A stretch of DNA of 64,000 nucleotides from BOG-908 sp963692875. GTDB lineage: Bacteria > Pseudomonadota > Alphaproteobacteria > Acetobacterales > Acetobacteraceae. This document shows positions 52,325-60,314 of the stretch, piece by piece (the first letter of the stretch is position 1; the number at the start of each line of letters is the position of its first letter). Both the position numbers and the translations under genes were made by a program. The notes under the pieces are model-generated. The model was not told the origin of the DNA, searched no databases, and saw only the letters and a program-made list of their open reading frames with translations. The stretch spans positions 2,480,001-2,544,000 of the forward strand of contig OZ240673.1 of NCBI GenBank assembly GCA_965198755.1. The letters run 5' to 3'.

Positions 52325-53524
52325 ATGGCCGACATCGAGCCCGCTTACGATCAGCCAGATGCCGCCCCGCCGCGGGCGGACCAGGGGGCCCAGCCGCCCA
52401 AGCAAGGCAGCCAGGGCCAGTCGAACCAGCAGGACCAGGACAAGCGCCGCCAGGAGGACGCCGACCGCAAGCAGGAGCAGCGGCGCCAGCGCGCCCGGCC
52501 GGTCGTGCGGATCGTCATGGTGGTCATCCTGATCGGCCTGATCGCCGGCGGTATCTACTACTGGCAGTCCACCAAGGACATCGAGAACACCGACGACGCC
52601 TACACAGATGGCCGGGCCGTCACCATCGCCCCGCGCGTCACCGGCCAGGTCGTCTCGCTCGACGTCAACGACAACCAGTTCGTCCACCGCGGCGACCCGC
52701 TGATCCACATCGACCCGCGCCAATACGAGGCGTCGCTGCAGCAGGCGCAGGGTGCCATCGCCGCCAGCCAGGGCCAGTCCGCCGCCGCCGCCCAGGCCTA
52801 CGCCGTGGCCCAGGTCAACTTCCCCGCCCGGCTGCAGTCGGCACGCGCACAATTGCTGGACGCGCAGGCCAACCTGTTCAAGGCGCAGACCGACTACAAG
52901 CGCCAGCAATCCATCCCGCGCGCTGCCACTACCGGCCAGCAGGTGGACTACGCGACCGCGGCCCTGCGCTCGGCCGAAGCCCAGGTCGCCACCGCCCAGG
53001 CCGCCGTAGTGCAGGCAACGCCGGTCAAGCCGAACGTCGAGCAGAGCAGCGCCGCCGTAAAACAGTTGCAGGGCTCGCTGACCGAGTCACAAGCCAACCT
53101 CAAGCAGGCGCAGCTCAACGTCGAATGGTGCATCGTGCGCGCGCCGCAGGACGGCTGGATTACCCGGCGCAACGTCGAGCAAGGCAACTACGTCACGCCT
53201 GGCCAGCAGATCTTCTCCATCGTCTCGCCGGAAGTCTGGATCACCGCGAACTTCAAGGAGAACCAGCTAAACCGCATGCGCCCAGGCCAGCACGTCAAGA
53301 TCGACATCGACGCCTACCCGTCGCTCAAGCTCACCGGCCACATCGACAGCGTGCAGCTCGGCTCCGGCAGCAAGTTCACCGCGTTCCCGCCGGAGAACGC
53401 CACCGGCAACTTCGTCAAGATCGTGCAGCGGGTGCCGGTGAAGATCGACATCGATAGCGGGCTGGATCCGAACTTGCCTTTGCCTCTGGGCATTTCTGTC
53501 GAGCCGATTGTCGATCTTAAGTAA
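52325..53524 (+). CDS. Membrane fusion protein of a multidrug efflux pump (EmrA-like)
   Basis: A 399-residue periplasmic adaptor. A charged, Gln-rich N-terminus (KRRQEDADRKQEQRRQRARP) precedes one membrane helix (VRIVMVVILIGLIAGGIYYW). Then come the lipoyl-type APRVTGQVVSLDVNDNQFVH, a long coiled-coil hairpin, and WCIVRAPQDGWITRRNVEQG. The end is beta-barrel sequence (VKIDIDAYPSLKLTGHID). It links the MFS pump encoded next to an outer-membrane channel. It is likely under control of the palindrome just upstream. Confidence 0.88.
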   Translation: MADIEPAYDQPDAAPPRADQGAQPPKQGSQGQSNQQDQDKRRQEDADRKQEQRRQRARPVVRIVMVVILIGLIAGGIYYWQSTKDIENTDDAYTDGRAVTIAPRVTGQVVSLDVNDNQFVHRGDPLIHIDPRQYEASLQQAQGAIAASQGQSAAAAQAYAVAQVNFPARLQSARAQLLDAQANLFKAQTDYKRQQSIPRAATTGQQVDYATAALRSAEAQVATAQAAVVQATPVKPNVEQSSAAVKQLQGSLTESQANLKQAQLNVEWCIVRAPQDGWITRRNVEQGNYVTPGQQIFSIVSPEVWITANFKENQLNRMRPGQHVKIDIDAYPSLKLTGHIDSVQLGSGSKFTAFPPENATGNFVKIVQRVPVKIDIDSGLDPNLPLPLGISVEPIVDLK

Positions 53525-53653
53525 GCAAGCAGTTCTTTTTTGAAGAAAAGAACCAAACTTTTGTCTCCTGGGTGCCCGTCCGTGGGAAGGTCCGCGACAG
53601 CCGGGATAAAAGCTTTTTGCTTCTTTTTCTCGAAAAAGAAGATCCTTTCTTCC
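53522..53653. repeat. Cloverleaf element inside the efflux operon
   Basis: Copy between the co-oriented pump genes. Left arm GTTC-T6-GAAGA4-GAAC, right arm CTTC-T5-CTCGA5-GAAG; inner stem shortened (CCAAACTTTTG / TAAAAGCTTTTTG). The adaptor's stop TAA is the first triplet. Confidence 0.9.
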
Positions 53654-53671
53654 TAGCCGGAGCAACGAAGA

Positions 53672-55243
53672 ATGAGCGGCTCGCAAGGTTGGAAACCAAA
53701 GGGCAACCCTTGGCTGATCGCCGTCGTGGTCACCGTGGCCGCGTTCATGGAGGTGCTCGACACCACCATCGTCAACGTCTCCCTGCCGCACATCGCCGGC
53801 AGCCTCTCGTCGAGCTACGACGACTCCACCTGGGCGCTGACCAGCTACCTCGTCGCCAACGGCATCGTGCTGACCATCAGCGGCTGGTTGTCGGACGTGT
53901 TCGGCCGCAAGCGCTACTTCCTCATCTGCATCGGCATGTTCACCGTCTGCTCGTTCCTCTGCGGCACGTCGCAATCGCTGCCGCAGCTGATCATCTTCCG
54001 CCTGGCGCAAGGCTTCTTCGGCGGCGGACTGCAGCCCAACCAGCAATCCATCATCCTCGACACGTTCGAGCCGGCGCAGCGCGGCAAGGCGCTCGGCGTC
54101 GTTGCCATCGCCACCATCGTGGCCCCCATCATCGGCCCCACCCTGGGCGGCTACATCACCGACAATTTCAGCTGGCGCTGGATCTTCTTCATCAACGTGC
54201 CCATCGGCATGCTTGGCATGTTCGGTGTGGCGACCCTCGTGGAGGACCCGCCCTGGATCAAGAACAGGCGCAGCCGCGGCGTCGACTACATCGGCATCGC
54301 GCTGATCACGCTGGGCCTGGGCTGCCTGCAGGTGGCACTCGACCGCGGCGAGGACGAGGACTGGCTCGGCTCGCCGTTCATCCGCGTCATGCTGCTGCTC
54401 GCGTTCCTCGGCATCACCGGCGCCGTGGGCTGGCTGCTGACTGCCAAGAAGCCGGTGGTGAACCTGCACGTGATGGGCGACCGCAACTTCGCCCTCGGCG
54501 TCACCTTCATCGCGGCGATGGGGTTCATCCTCTACTCGAGCGCCGTCATCATCCCGCAATTCGCGCAGCAGGTGATCGGCTACACGGCCACGCTGGCGGG
54601 CCTGATCCTCTCGCCGGGCGGTGTGGTGATCATCGTGCTGATCCCGCTCATCGGCCGGATATTGCCGCTGATGCCCACTAAATGGCTGATCACCGTCGGC
54701 TTCACCTTAATGGGCTTCGCGCTGCTGTACTCGAGCCACCTCACGCCGAACCCGACCTTCCTGAACCTGGCCCTCATCCGCGCCTCGCAGACGCTGGGCC
54801 TGGCCTTCATGTTCGTACCGATCTCTGTGGTCGCCTACTCCACCCTGCCGCGCGAGCTCAACGGCGACGCCGCGGCACTCTACACTATGTTCCGCAACGT
54901 CAGCGGCTCCATCGGCATCTCGGTCGCCACCTCGCTGATCACCACGCGCACGCAGGTGCACACGGCGTATCTCTCGCGCTGGCTGACGCCGCTGAACCAG
55001 CCCTACAACGCGCTCCTGCAACAGGACCAGGCCAGCCTGGTCAGCATGGGACACGCTGCCTCCACCACGCGCGACACTGCAGTGGGGCTGGTGTATCAGA
55101 CGTTGCGCACGCAAGCCTCGGTGATGGCCTACTCGGACGTATTCCAGATCTGCGCGGCGGCGGCGTTCTGCATCGTGCCGTTTACGTTCCTGCTATCGAA
55201 CGTCCGGCCGGGCAAAGGGGCGAAGCCTAGCGCGGGACACTGA
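53672..55243 (+). CDS. MFS multidrug efflux pump, DHA2 family (EmrB-like)
   Basis: A 523-residue proton antiporter with 14 predicted membrane helices. Marks of the family are FMEVLDTTIVNVSLPHIAGS in helix 1 (motif D1), LVANGIVLTISGWLSDVFGR with the loop GRKRYF (motif A), and GPTLGGYITDNFSWRWIFFI (motif C). It works with the adaptor encoded upstream. A cloverleaf element between the two genes could lower its expression relative to the adaptor. Confidence 0.9.
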   Translation: MSGSQGWKPKGNPWLIAVVVTVAAFMEVLDTTIVNVSLPHIAGSLSSSYDDSTWALTSYLVANGIVLTISGWLSDVFGRKRYFLICIGMFTVCSFLCGTSQSLPQLIIFRLAQGFFGGGLQPNQQSIILDTFEPAQRGKALGVVAIATIVAPIIGPTLGGYITDNFSWRWIFFINVPIGMLGMFGVATLVEDPPWIKNRRSRGVDYIGIALITLGLGCLQVALDRGEDEDWLGSPFIRVMLLLAFLGITGAVGWLLTAKKPVVNLHVMGDRNFALGVTFIAAMGFILYSSAVIIPQFAQQVIGYTATLAGLILSPGGVVIIVLIPLIGRILPLMPTKWLITVGFTLMGFALLYSSHLTPNPTFLNLALIRASQTLGLAFMFVPISVVAYSTLPRELNGDAAALYTMFRNVSGSIGISVATSLITTRTQVHTAYLSRWLTPLNQPYNALLQQDQASLVSMGHAASTTRDTAVGLVYQTLRTQASVMAYSDVFQICAAAAFCIVPFTFLLSNVRPGKGAKPSAGH

Positions 55244-55248
55244 GACAG

Positions 55249-55424
55249 GAAGCAAGCGGTTCTTTTTTGAAAAAAAGAACCAAAAAACTTTTGTTCCCTT
55301 GGGTGCCCGCTGCGGACGTTCAGGTGTCCACCTGTCGATCGCGAGGTGGGCACCTCAGCCGGCGCGTCCAAAGGAGCAAAAGTTTTTTGGTTCTTTTTTT
55401 CAAAAAAGAACCACTTGCTTTCTT
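55249..55424. repeat. Cloverleaf element after the efflux pump gene
   Basis: Complete copy of about 175 bp, both arms of the GTTC/GAAC type. The apical part contains an extra inverted repeat (GGTGTCCACCT and AGGTGGGCACC). The minus-strand DUF429-like frame ends inside its right hairpin. Confidence 0.9.
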
Positions 55425-56350
55425 GGCAGCACATTCTGCCCAAGCACCCACCCCTCCCACGTCATCACCCAAGGATCATCCGGCACCCAATCCGGCCGTG
55501 CCCCGCTCACCACGCCCAGCACACACAGCGCGCCCAGCAGGCAATCCATCCTGTCCTCGCCGGCCGCGTCACCGCCGAACCCGTCGGTGATCGCCTCCGC
55601 GGCCGCTGCGTCCGCCACGCCGCCCAGCCGCGCGATCGCCGCGTACAGCGCCGGCGCGCACGCTATCCGGTCCGCCCGCCGGCGCTTGCTGCCCACCCTT
55701 GCCACGTCGAGGTGCCGCATCGCCTCGGCCGGGTAGGTCTCCGCGATGACGACGGCGCCCGGCCGCAGCAGCGCGTGCAGGCGCCCCTCGAACGGCCACA
55801 CCCTCGGCGGCGCAGGCCCGCGCAGCGCCGGCCCGATCAGCTCCTGCAACGCCGCGATCGCCGCCTTGCCGGACTGGTTGGCGCCCAGCGTCCAGAATAC
55901 CGGCGCGCCGGCCGGCCGCTCTGCCGTCGCCATGTCGCAGGCCCGGCACAGGCCGTGCGCGTCCGCCAGTCCCAGCGCCAGCGCGTGTGACAGGCGGGTC
56001 ATCCCCGCGACCCCGCGTGCCGGGTAGAACGGCCGGTCGGCGGATACCTCGTCAAGATTCGTTGCGACATCGGTGAAGCGCGAACGTGCGCCAAGCCCGC
56101 GCAGGAACGCCGGAAAGTCTGCCGCGCGCGCGTGCAGCGCGGCATAGGCGCGCGGCAGCCCGATCGGGCAGTCGATGCCGAACGCCACCGCCGCACCGCC
56201 GGCCCTGGCGCGCAGCCTGTCCAGCAACGTGGCCGTATTGCCCACCGGCTCAGGGGCGCCGATGCGCCAGCCGGCGCCGTCCGGACGGATCACCGTCATC
56301 CAACGTTTGGCGGCGTGCTTGCTCCAATCGGCGTGGACGATGAGGGTCAA
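55400..56350 (-). CDS. DUF429-like RNase H-fold protein
   Basis: A 316-residue protein. Acidic motifs at expected places are HADWSKHAAKRW (Asp8), AFGIDCPIGLPRAYAAL, VIAETYPAEAMRHL and GEDRMDCLLGAL, which resemble the D-D-E-D pattern of the DUF429 group of predicted nucleases. The natural C-terminus was probably near GWVLGQNVLP; the last residues (RKQVVLF) and stop are encoded in the cloverleaf element. Function unknown. Confidence 0.6.
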   Translation of the reverse strand: MTLIVHADWSKHAAKRWMTVIRPDGAGWRIGAPEPVGNTATLLDRLRARAGGAAVAFGIDCPIGLPRAYAALHARAADFPAFLRGLGARSRFTDVATNLDEVSADRPFYPARGVAGMTRLSHALALGLADAHGLCRACDMATAERPAGAPVFWTLGANQSGKAAIAALQELIGPALRGPAPPRVWPFEGRLHALLRPGAVVIAETYPAEAMRHLDVARVGSKRRRADRIACAPALYAAIARLGGVADAAAAEAITDGFGGDAAGEDRMDCLLGALCVLGVVSGARPDWVPDDPWVMTWEGWVLGQNVLPRKQVVLF

Positions 56351-56482
56351 GCAAGCAGTTCTTTTTTGAAAAAAAGAACCAAAAAACTTTATTCCTCAGT
56401 TACACGCTGCCGGAGGGAACCGCGACAGCCGAGATAGAAGTCTTTTGCTTCTTTTCTTCAGAAAAGAAGGCCTTGCTTCCTT
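56348..56482. repeat. Cloverleaf element upstream of the DUF429-like gene
   Basis: Complete copy: left arm GTTC-T6-GA7-GAAC, right arm CTTCTTTTCTTCAGAAAAGAAG, inner stem CAAAAAACTTT / AAGTCTTTTG. It lies upstream of one minus-strand gene and directly at the stop (TAAGGAAGC) of the next. Confidence 0.9.
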
Positions 56483-56708
56483 ACTTCCCCTTAAGCGGCT
56501 TGTGCCCCCGCTCGATCAACCGCTTCAAGAACCCAGGCGGCTTTGTCGGCTCTGCAGCCTTGCGGGCCTTCACCTCCGCCCGCACCACCTGCTCCGCCTC
56601 GCGCTCCTTTAACGTCAGCCACTTTTCCAGCGACATCCCGGCCTTTGCGGCACGTTTCTCCTCGTAGGCCCGCTGTCCGTCGGTCAGTTTTCGCTGTGGC
56701 TTCGGCAT
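56481..56708 (-). CDS. Small basic protein of unknown function
   Basis: A 75-residue, lysine- and alanine-rich helical protein (MPKPQRKLTDGQRAYEEKRA, AKAGMSLEKWLTLKEREAEQ). I have no family for it beyond similar small cytosolic proteins of alphaproteobacteria. It starts at ATG 56708, 38 bp downstream of the ABC permease stop, on the same strand. Its stop TAA is fused to a cloverleaf element. Confidence 0.6.
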   Translation of the reverse strand: MPKPQRKLTDGQRAYEEKRAAKAGMSLEKWLTLKEREAEQVVRAEVKARKAAEPTKPPGFLKRLIERGHKPLKGK

Positions 56709-56746
56709 GGCCTCAACCTATCCCGCATGGGCACAGCGGCAAACCC

Positions 56747-57541
56747 CTACCCGTAGCGCCGCAGCAGCCGCCGGCTCAGCCAGCCCAGCCCAGCGCTGAT
56801 CGCCAGCCCTGCGGCTGAGAGCAGCGCCAACGCGGCGAACATCCGCGCCGTCTGCAGCCGGTAGCCCGCCTCCAATATGCGGAAGGCCAGCCCGGAGGCG
56901 ACCCCGCCAGCCCCGGTCACGAACTCCGCCACCACCGCGCCCACCAGAGCGAGCCCGCCGGAGACCCGCAGCCCCGCCAGGAAGTAAGGCACCGCCGCCG
57001 GCAGCCGCAGCAGCCTGATCTCCTGCCAGCGCGAGGCACCGTTCAGTCGGAACAGGTCCAGCAGCTCGCCCGGCGCGGCCGCCAGCCCCGCCGCGGTGTT
57101 GGAGTAGACCGGGAAGAACGCGACCACCGTGGCGCACACCACCATGGCTGCAAACGGGTCGCCGATCCACACGATGATCAACGGGGCGACAGCCACCACC
57201 GGGGTGACCTGCAGGATCACCGCCCACGGTGCCAGGGCGGCGCGCGCCCAGCGGCTAGCCGACATGGCGGCAGCCATCACAACGCCCACCACGCAGGCGA
57301 GCAGCAACGCCGCACCGGCGACCGACAGCGTTGCCAGGAGCGCGCGTAGCAGGTTGGGAGCATCGGTGGTGAAGGCCTGCAGGATGGCTAGCGGCGTGGG
57401 GACCAGGTAGACGGGTACCGCTAGTAGCGTCACCAGGATTTGCCACAGGCCAAGTGCGAGAACGAAAGAAACAAAAGCAAGGCCTTCTTTTTTGAAAAAA
57501 AGAAGCAAAAAACTTTTGTTTTGCTGTCGCGGACTGTTCAA
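56747..57541 (-). CDS. ABC importer permease (SsuC/ThiX-like), N-terminus inside a repeat
   Basis: A 264-residue inner-membrane protein with the BPD_transp fold. It has six hydrophobic helices and the EAA-like loop GASRWQEIRLLRLPAAVPYF. The family N-terminus corresponds to VLALGLWQILVTLLAVPVYL. Upstream of that there is no ATG or GTG; only TTG codons at 57541 or 57508, both within a cloverleaf half-element, could start translation. The first 20 residues (NKSFLLLFFKKEGLAF) are thus repeat-encoded. Works with the ATPase and binding protein encoded upstream. Confidence 0.7.
   Translation of the reverse strand: MNSPRQQNKSFLLLFFKKEGLAFVSFVLALGLWQILVTLLAVPVYLVPTPLAILQAFTTDAPNLLRALLATLSVAGAALLLACVVGVVMAAAMSASRWARAALAPWAVILQVTPVVAVAPLIIVWIGDPFAAMVVCATVVAFFPVYSNTAAGLAAAPGELLDLFRLNGASRWQEIRLLRLPAAVPYFLAGLRVSGGLALVGAVVAEFVTGAGGVASGLAFRILEAGYRLQTARMFAALALLSAAGLAISAGLGWLSRRLLRRYG
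57475..57536. repeat. Cloverleaf half-element overlapping the permease start
   Basis: Left half only: GCAAGGC, CTTC-T6-GA7-GAAG hairpin, CAAAAAACTTTTG and GCTGTCGCGGACTG. The right half is missing; beyond it begins the low-GC gene. Confidence 0.85.
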
Positions 57542-57589
57542 TAGACACCTAAGCAGCCGAGCGGTTGTAAAACGCAGATGGCTAGCTGC

Positions 57590-58111
57590 TCAATCGATAA
57601 TTGGGCCGGAGTACTGAATACCCTCGAACAAACTATTTACAAATACGGCGCTCTGGAAGTTTCCTGGGAAAATCCGCCTCGGTATTTTGATACCATGAAC
57701 GACGCCCGACATCGTCGTCGTAAAGGTGAGACTAAAGAATACGCCCATCGGTGAGTATGATAAGATGTAGATTTGGTGTCGTCCTCCGGGAACATCGGTG
57801 ATGGTGATCTCATCGAAGATGCCATGCACGCTTAAGCCATTGATTGTAGCTGCAAGGATCGGCGATGGGGTGACGTTCGCCGAACCGCCGCGATAAAGTG
57901 CAACACCGTTCTGATATGAGTAAGCAGGGAAGGAAGTGTCGACTGTAATCGAGATTGGCACCACAGTCGGCGGTTGAGGAACATTGCTGTTGCCGCTTGC
58001 TGACGAGACTTGGCCATAGAAGAAGTATGTGACAGGCGTTACAGCCGCGAGCGCCGAATAATGCATAAGTGTCAGGGCCAGAAACACGCAAACTGAAAGT
58101 AATTTTCGCAC
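57590..58111 (-). CDS. Secreted protein of unknown function, low GC
   Basis: A 173-residue protein with signal peptide (RKLLSVCVFLALTLMHYSAL, cleavage after ALAA). The mature part is a beta-rich domain beginning VTYFFYGQVSSASGN and containing PISITVDTSFPAYSYQNGVA. This resembles PEP-CTERM-type exported domains, but the C-terminal anchor is missing. GC content is visibly lower than the neighbours. It sits between the ATPase and the permease of one ABC importer, so it was probably inserted there. Confidence 0.6.
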   Translation of the reverse strand: MRKLLSVCVFLALTLMHYSALAAVTPVTYFFYGQVSSASGNSNVPQPPTVVPISITVDTSFPAYSYQNGVALYRGGSANVTPSPILAATINGLSVHGIFDEITITDVPGGRHQIYILSYSPMGVFFSLTFTTTMSGVVHGIKIPRRIFPGNFQSAVFVNSLFEGIQYSGPIID

Positions 58112-58163
58112 GCTGAATCTCCGATGTGAGTATATTACGGTTTCTAACCTTTGTGTCAGCGAC

Positions 58164-58910
58164 TTACCAACTCACGTTTTCAGCCTCCTCACGCAACCCC
58201 TGCACCGCCGCGGACAACACCGCCACCCGCGCCGCAAACCCCTCCCCCACCCGCGCCCGCTCGCCAAGTGCTGCGCCTGCAAACTCCGCCGCAATCCGCC
58301 CCGGCCGCGGCGACATCAGCACCACCCGCGTGGCCAAATACGCCGCCTCGTACAGCGAGTGCGTGACGAACACCGTGGTGCAGCCGAACTCGGCCACCAG
58401 CGCCAGGCACTCGTCCTGCAGCCTGTGCCTGGTGAACTCGTCCAGCGCCGCGAACGGCTCGTCCATCAGCAGCAGCCGCGGCCGCGAGGCCAGCGCCCGC
58501 GCGATCGAGACCCGCATCCGCATGCCGCCGGACAGCGTCGCCGGCCGCGCCTGCGCGAACTCCGCCAGTCCCACCTGCTCCAGCGCTTCCAGCGCCACCG
58601 CCCTGGCATCCGGCCGCCCACGCAGGCGCAACGGCAGTGCGATGTTGTCCAGCGCCGAGCCCCACGGCATCAGCACCGGGTCCTGGAACACGTAGCCGAC
58701 CTCGCCTGGATGCGGCTTCTCGCCGGCCCACACCAACTGTCCCGCAGTGGGCGCGTCCAGCCCGGCGATCAGCCGCAGCAGTGTGGACTTGCCGCAGCCG
58801 GACGGGCCCAGCAGCACCAGGAAGTCGCCCTGCCCGACACGCAGGTCGATCCCGTCCAGTGCGACCACGCCGCTGGCAAAGCGGCGGCCGACGCCGTGCA
58901 AATCCAGCAC
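58164..58910 (-). CDS. ABC importer ATPase (SsuB/TauB/ThiZ-like)
   Basis: A 248-residue ATPase if translation starts at GTG 58910 (VLDLHGVGRRFASGVVALDG). Walker A is LGPSGCGKST, Q-loop GYVFQDPVLMPW, signature ATLSGGMRMRVSIARAL, Walker B LLLMDEPFAALDEFTR and His loop VFVTHSLYEAAYLA. There is no ATG near the expected N-terminus; an open frame continues upstream through the cloverleaf element. It energises uptake with the permease and the binding protein. Confidence 0.85.
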   Translation of the reverse strand: MLDLHGVGRRFASGVVALDGIDLRVGQGDFLVLLGPSGCGKSTLLRLIAGLDAPTAGQLVWAGEKPHPGEVGYVFQDPVLMPWGSALDNIALPLRLRGRPDARAVALEALEQVGLAEFAQARPATLSGGMRMRVSIARALASRPRLLLMDEPFAALDEFTRHRLQDECLALVAEFGCTTVFVTHSLYEAAYLATRVVLMSPRPGRIAAEFAGAALGERARVGEGFAARVAVLSAAVQGLREEAENVSW

Positions 58911-58935
58911 GCCGGTGCCGGCGGACGCAGCGTCA

Positions 58936-59088
58936 GGAAGCCAGGCCTTCTTTTTCGAAAAAAAGAAGCAAAGAGCTTTTGCAAGCGCTGCCGCGGGCCG
59001 TTGAGACGACACACGTCCACGACGCACACGCGACGGAGACAAAAGTTTTTTGGTTCTTTTTTTCAAAAAAGAACTGCTTGCTTGCTTT
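58936..59088. repeat. Cloverleaf element between binding-protein and ATPase genes
   Basis: Complete copy, left arm CTTC-T5-CGA8-GAAG, right arm GTTC-T7-CA6-GAAC. It lies inside a co-directional operon and would reduce expression of the ATPase relative to the binding protein. Confidence 0.9.
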
Positions 59089-60086
59089 CTAAGGCAGCGT
59101 AGGCGCAGCAGGCTTAGGCTGGTGCACGAACTGCAGCGTGTAGGCCCGGTGCACGTCCAGGCTGGCCGGATACAACCCCGCCTGCACCAGGGACGCGGCA
59201 AAATCCTGCCAGCGCACATCCGTCATCGTGCCGATGCCTCCGGTTTCCGCGTCGCCCGACTCCACGATGCCGTGCGAGCGGATCGCTTCCCGCCCGTAAT
59301 CCAGCAATGCGTCCGTCATGTCCGGGTTGGCCTGCTTGATCAGCGTGTTGCCCGGCTTGGGGTCGCTCTCCAGGTAGGACTGCCAGCCCTCCGCGGTGGC
59401 GTCCACGAAGCGCTGCACGAGCCCCGGGTTGGTGCGCACCAGCGCCTGGCTGGTGGTGATCAGGCTGGCGTAGCCGGAGAAGCCGGCGTCGGACAGCAGC
59501 AGCACCACCGGGTCGAAGCCGCCCTGCTGCTTGACCAGGAACGGCTCGCTGCCGAGGTAGCCCTGCTGCACCGCGTCCTTGCTGGCCAGGAAGGGTGCCA
59601 AGCTGAAGGCGTAGGGGCGTATCTGGTCGTCGGTGTAGCCGAAGCGGGCCTTCATGAACGCCCACCAGCCCACCCGCGTGTCCGCACCGATCATGATCGG
59701 CGCGCCTTTCAGGTCGGCGAAGCTGTCGTGCCCGGTGCCCGGATGGGCGATGATGACCGACGGGTCCTTCTGGAAGATCGCGGCGACCGCTACGAACGGC
59801 AGGCCTTCGGTGGCGAAGTTCAGCGCGATGAAGCTGTTGCCGGCGATGGCGAAGTCCAGCCGCCCGCCCATCAGCAGCTGCGCCTGGTTCACCTGCGGGC
59901 CGCCCTGGCGGATGGTCACCTCCAGCCCATGCTTAGCGTAGATGCCGTTGGCCACCGCCTGGTAGTAGCCGCCGTACTCCGCCTCGGCGAGCCAGTCGAT
60001 GCCGAAGGCCACCTTGTCCGCCGCCGCCGCCCTGCCCACCGACAGGATGCAGGCGAGTGCGGCGAGAAAAACGGTGCGGATCAAGA
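59089..60086 (-). CDS. ABC importer substrate-binding protein, NMT1/THI5 type
   Basis: A 332-residue periplasmic protein. The signal peptide IRTVFLAALACILSVGRAAA is followed by DKVAFGIDWLAEAEYGGYYQ, AVANGIYAKHGLEVTIRQGG and MGGRLDFAIAGNSFIALNFA, typical of the NMT1/SsuA-like group that binds pyrimidine precursors, sulfonates or similar. No ATG is available; TTG 60086 is the closest start to the signal peptide. First gene of the ABC operon. The substrate cannot be deduced; I see no riboswitch in its leader. Confidence 0.8.
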
Positions 60087-60314
60087 CAGCGACCTCGGCA
60101 AGTGGGCGGGCATCCCATGTTGCACGCCGCGCCCCCGAATACCAACCGCGCACGGCCACGAAAGTCCGACGACCGACCCGTTCCGCAGTACCCACTCCCC
60201 AGGTAGACGTCGGACGACCTCCTCGAGCGACAGACCCTGATCGTGTCGCGAGCGATCGAAGTTGAATTCTATCAAATGGTCCGGCGGCGTGGCGACTGGC
60301 ACCAGCGGCCCTAG
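60087..60314. other. Leader region of the ABC importer operon
   Basis: A 225-bp stretch between the binding-protein gene and the insertion sequence. A 73-codon minus-strand frame (60081-60302) contains SLEEVVRRLPGEWVLRNGSV and may be a gene remnant cut by the insertion, but the evidence is too weak to call it. No TPP-type motifs are visible. Confidence 0.35.

Noticed and set aside
60081..60302. 73-codon minus-strand frame between the binding-protein gene and the IS
   Set aside because: A short stretch looks protein-like, but there is no family match I recognise and it overlaps the start of the signal peptide; kept only as a remark.
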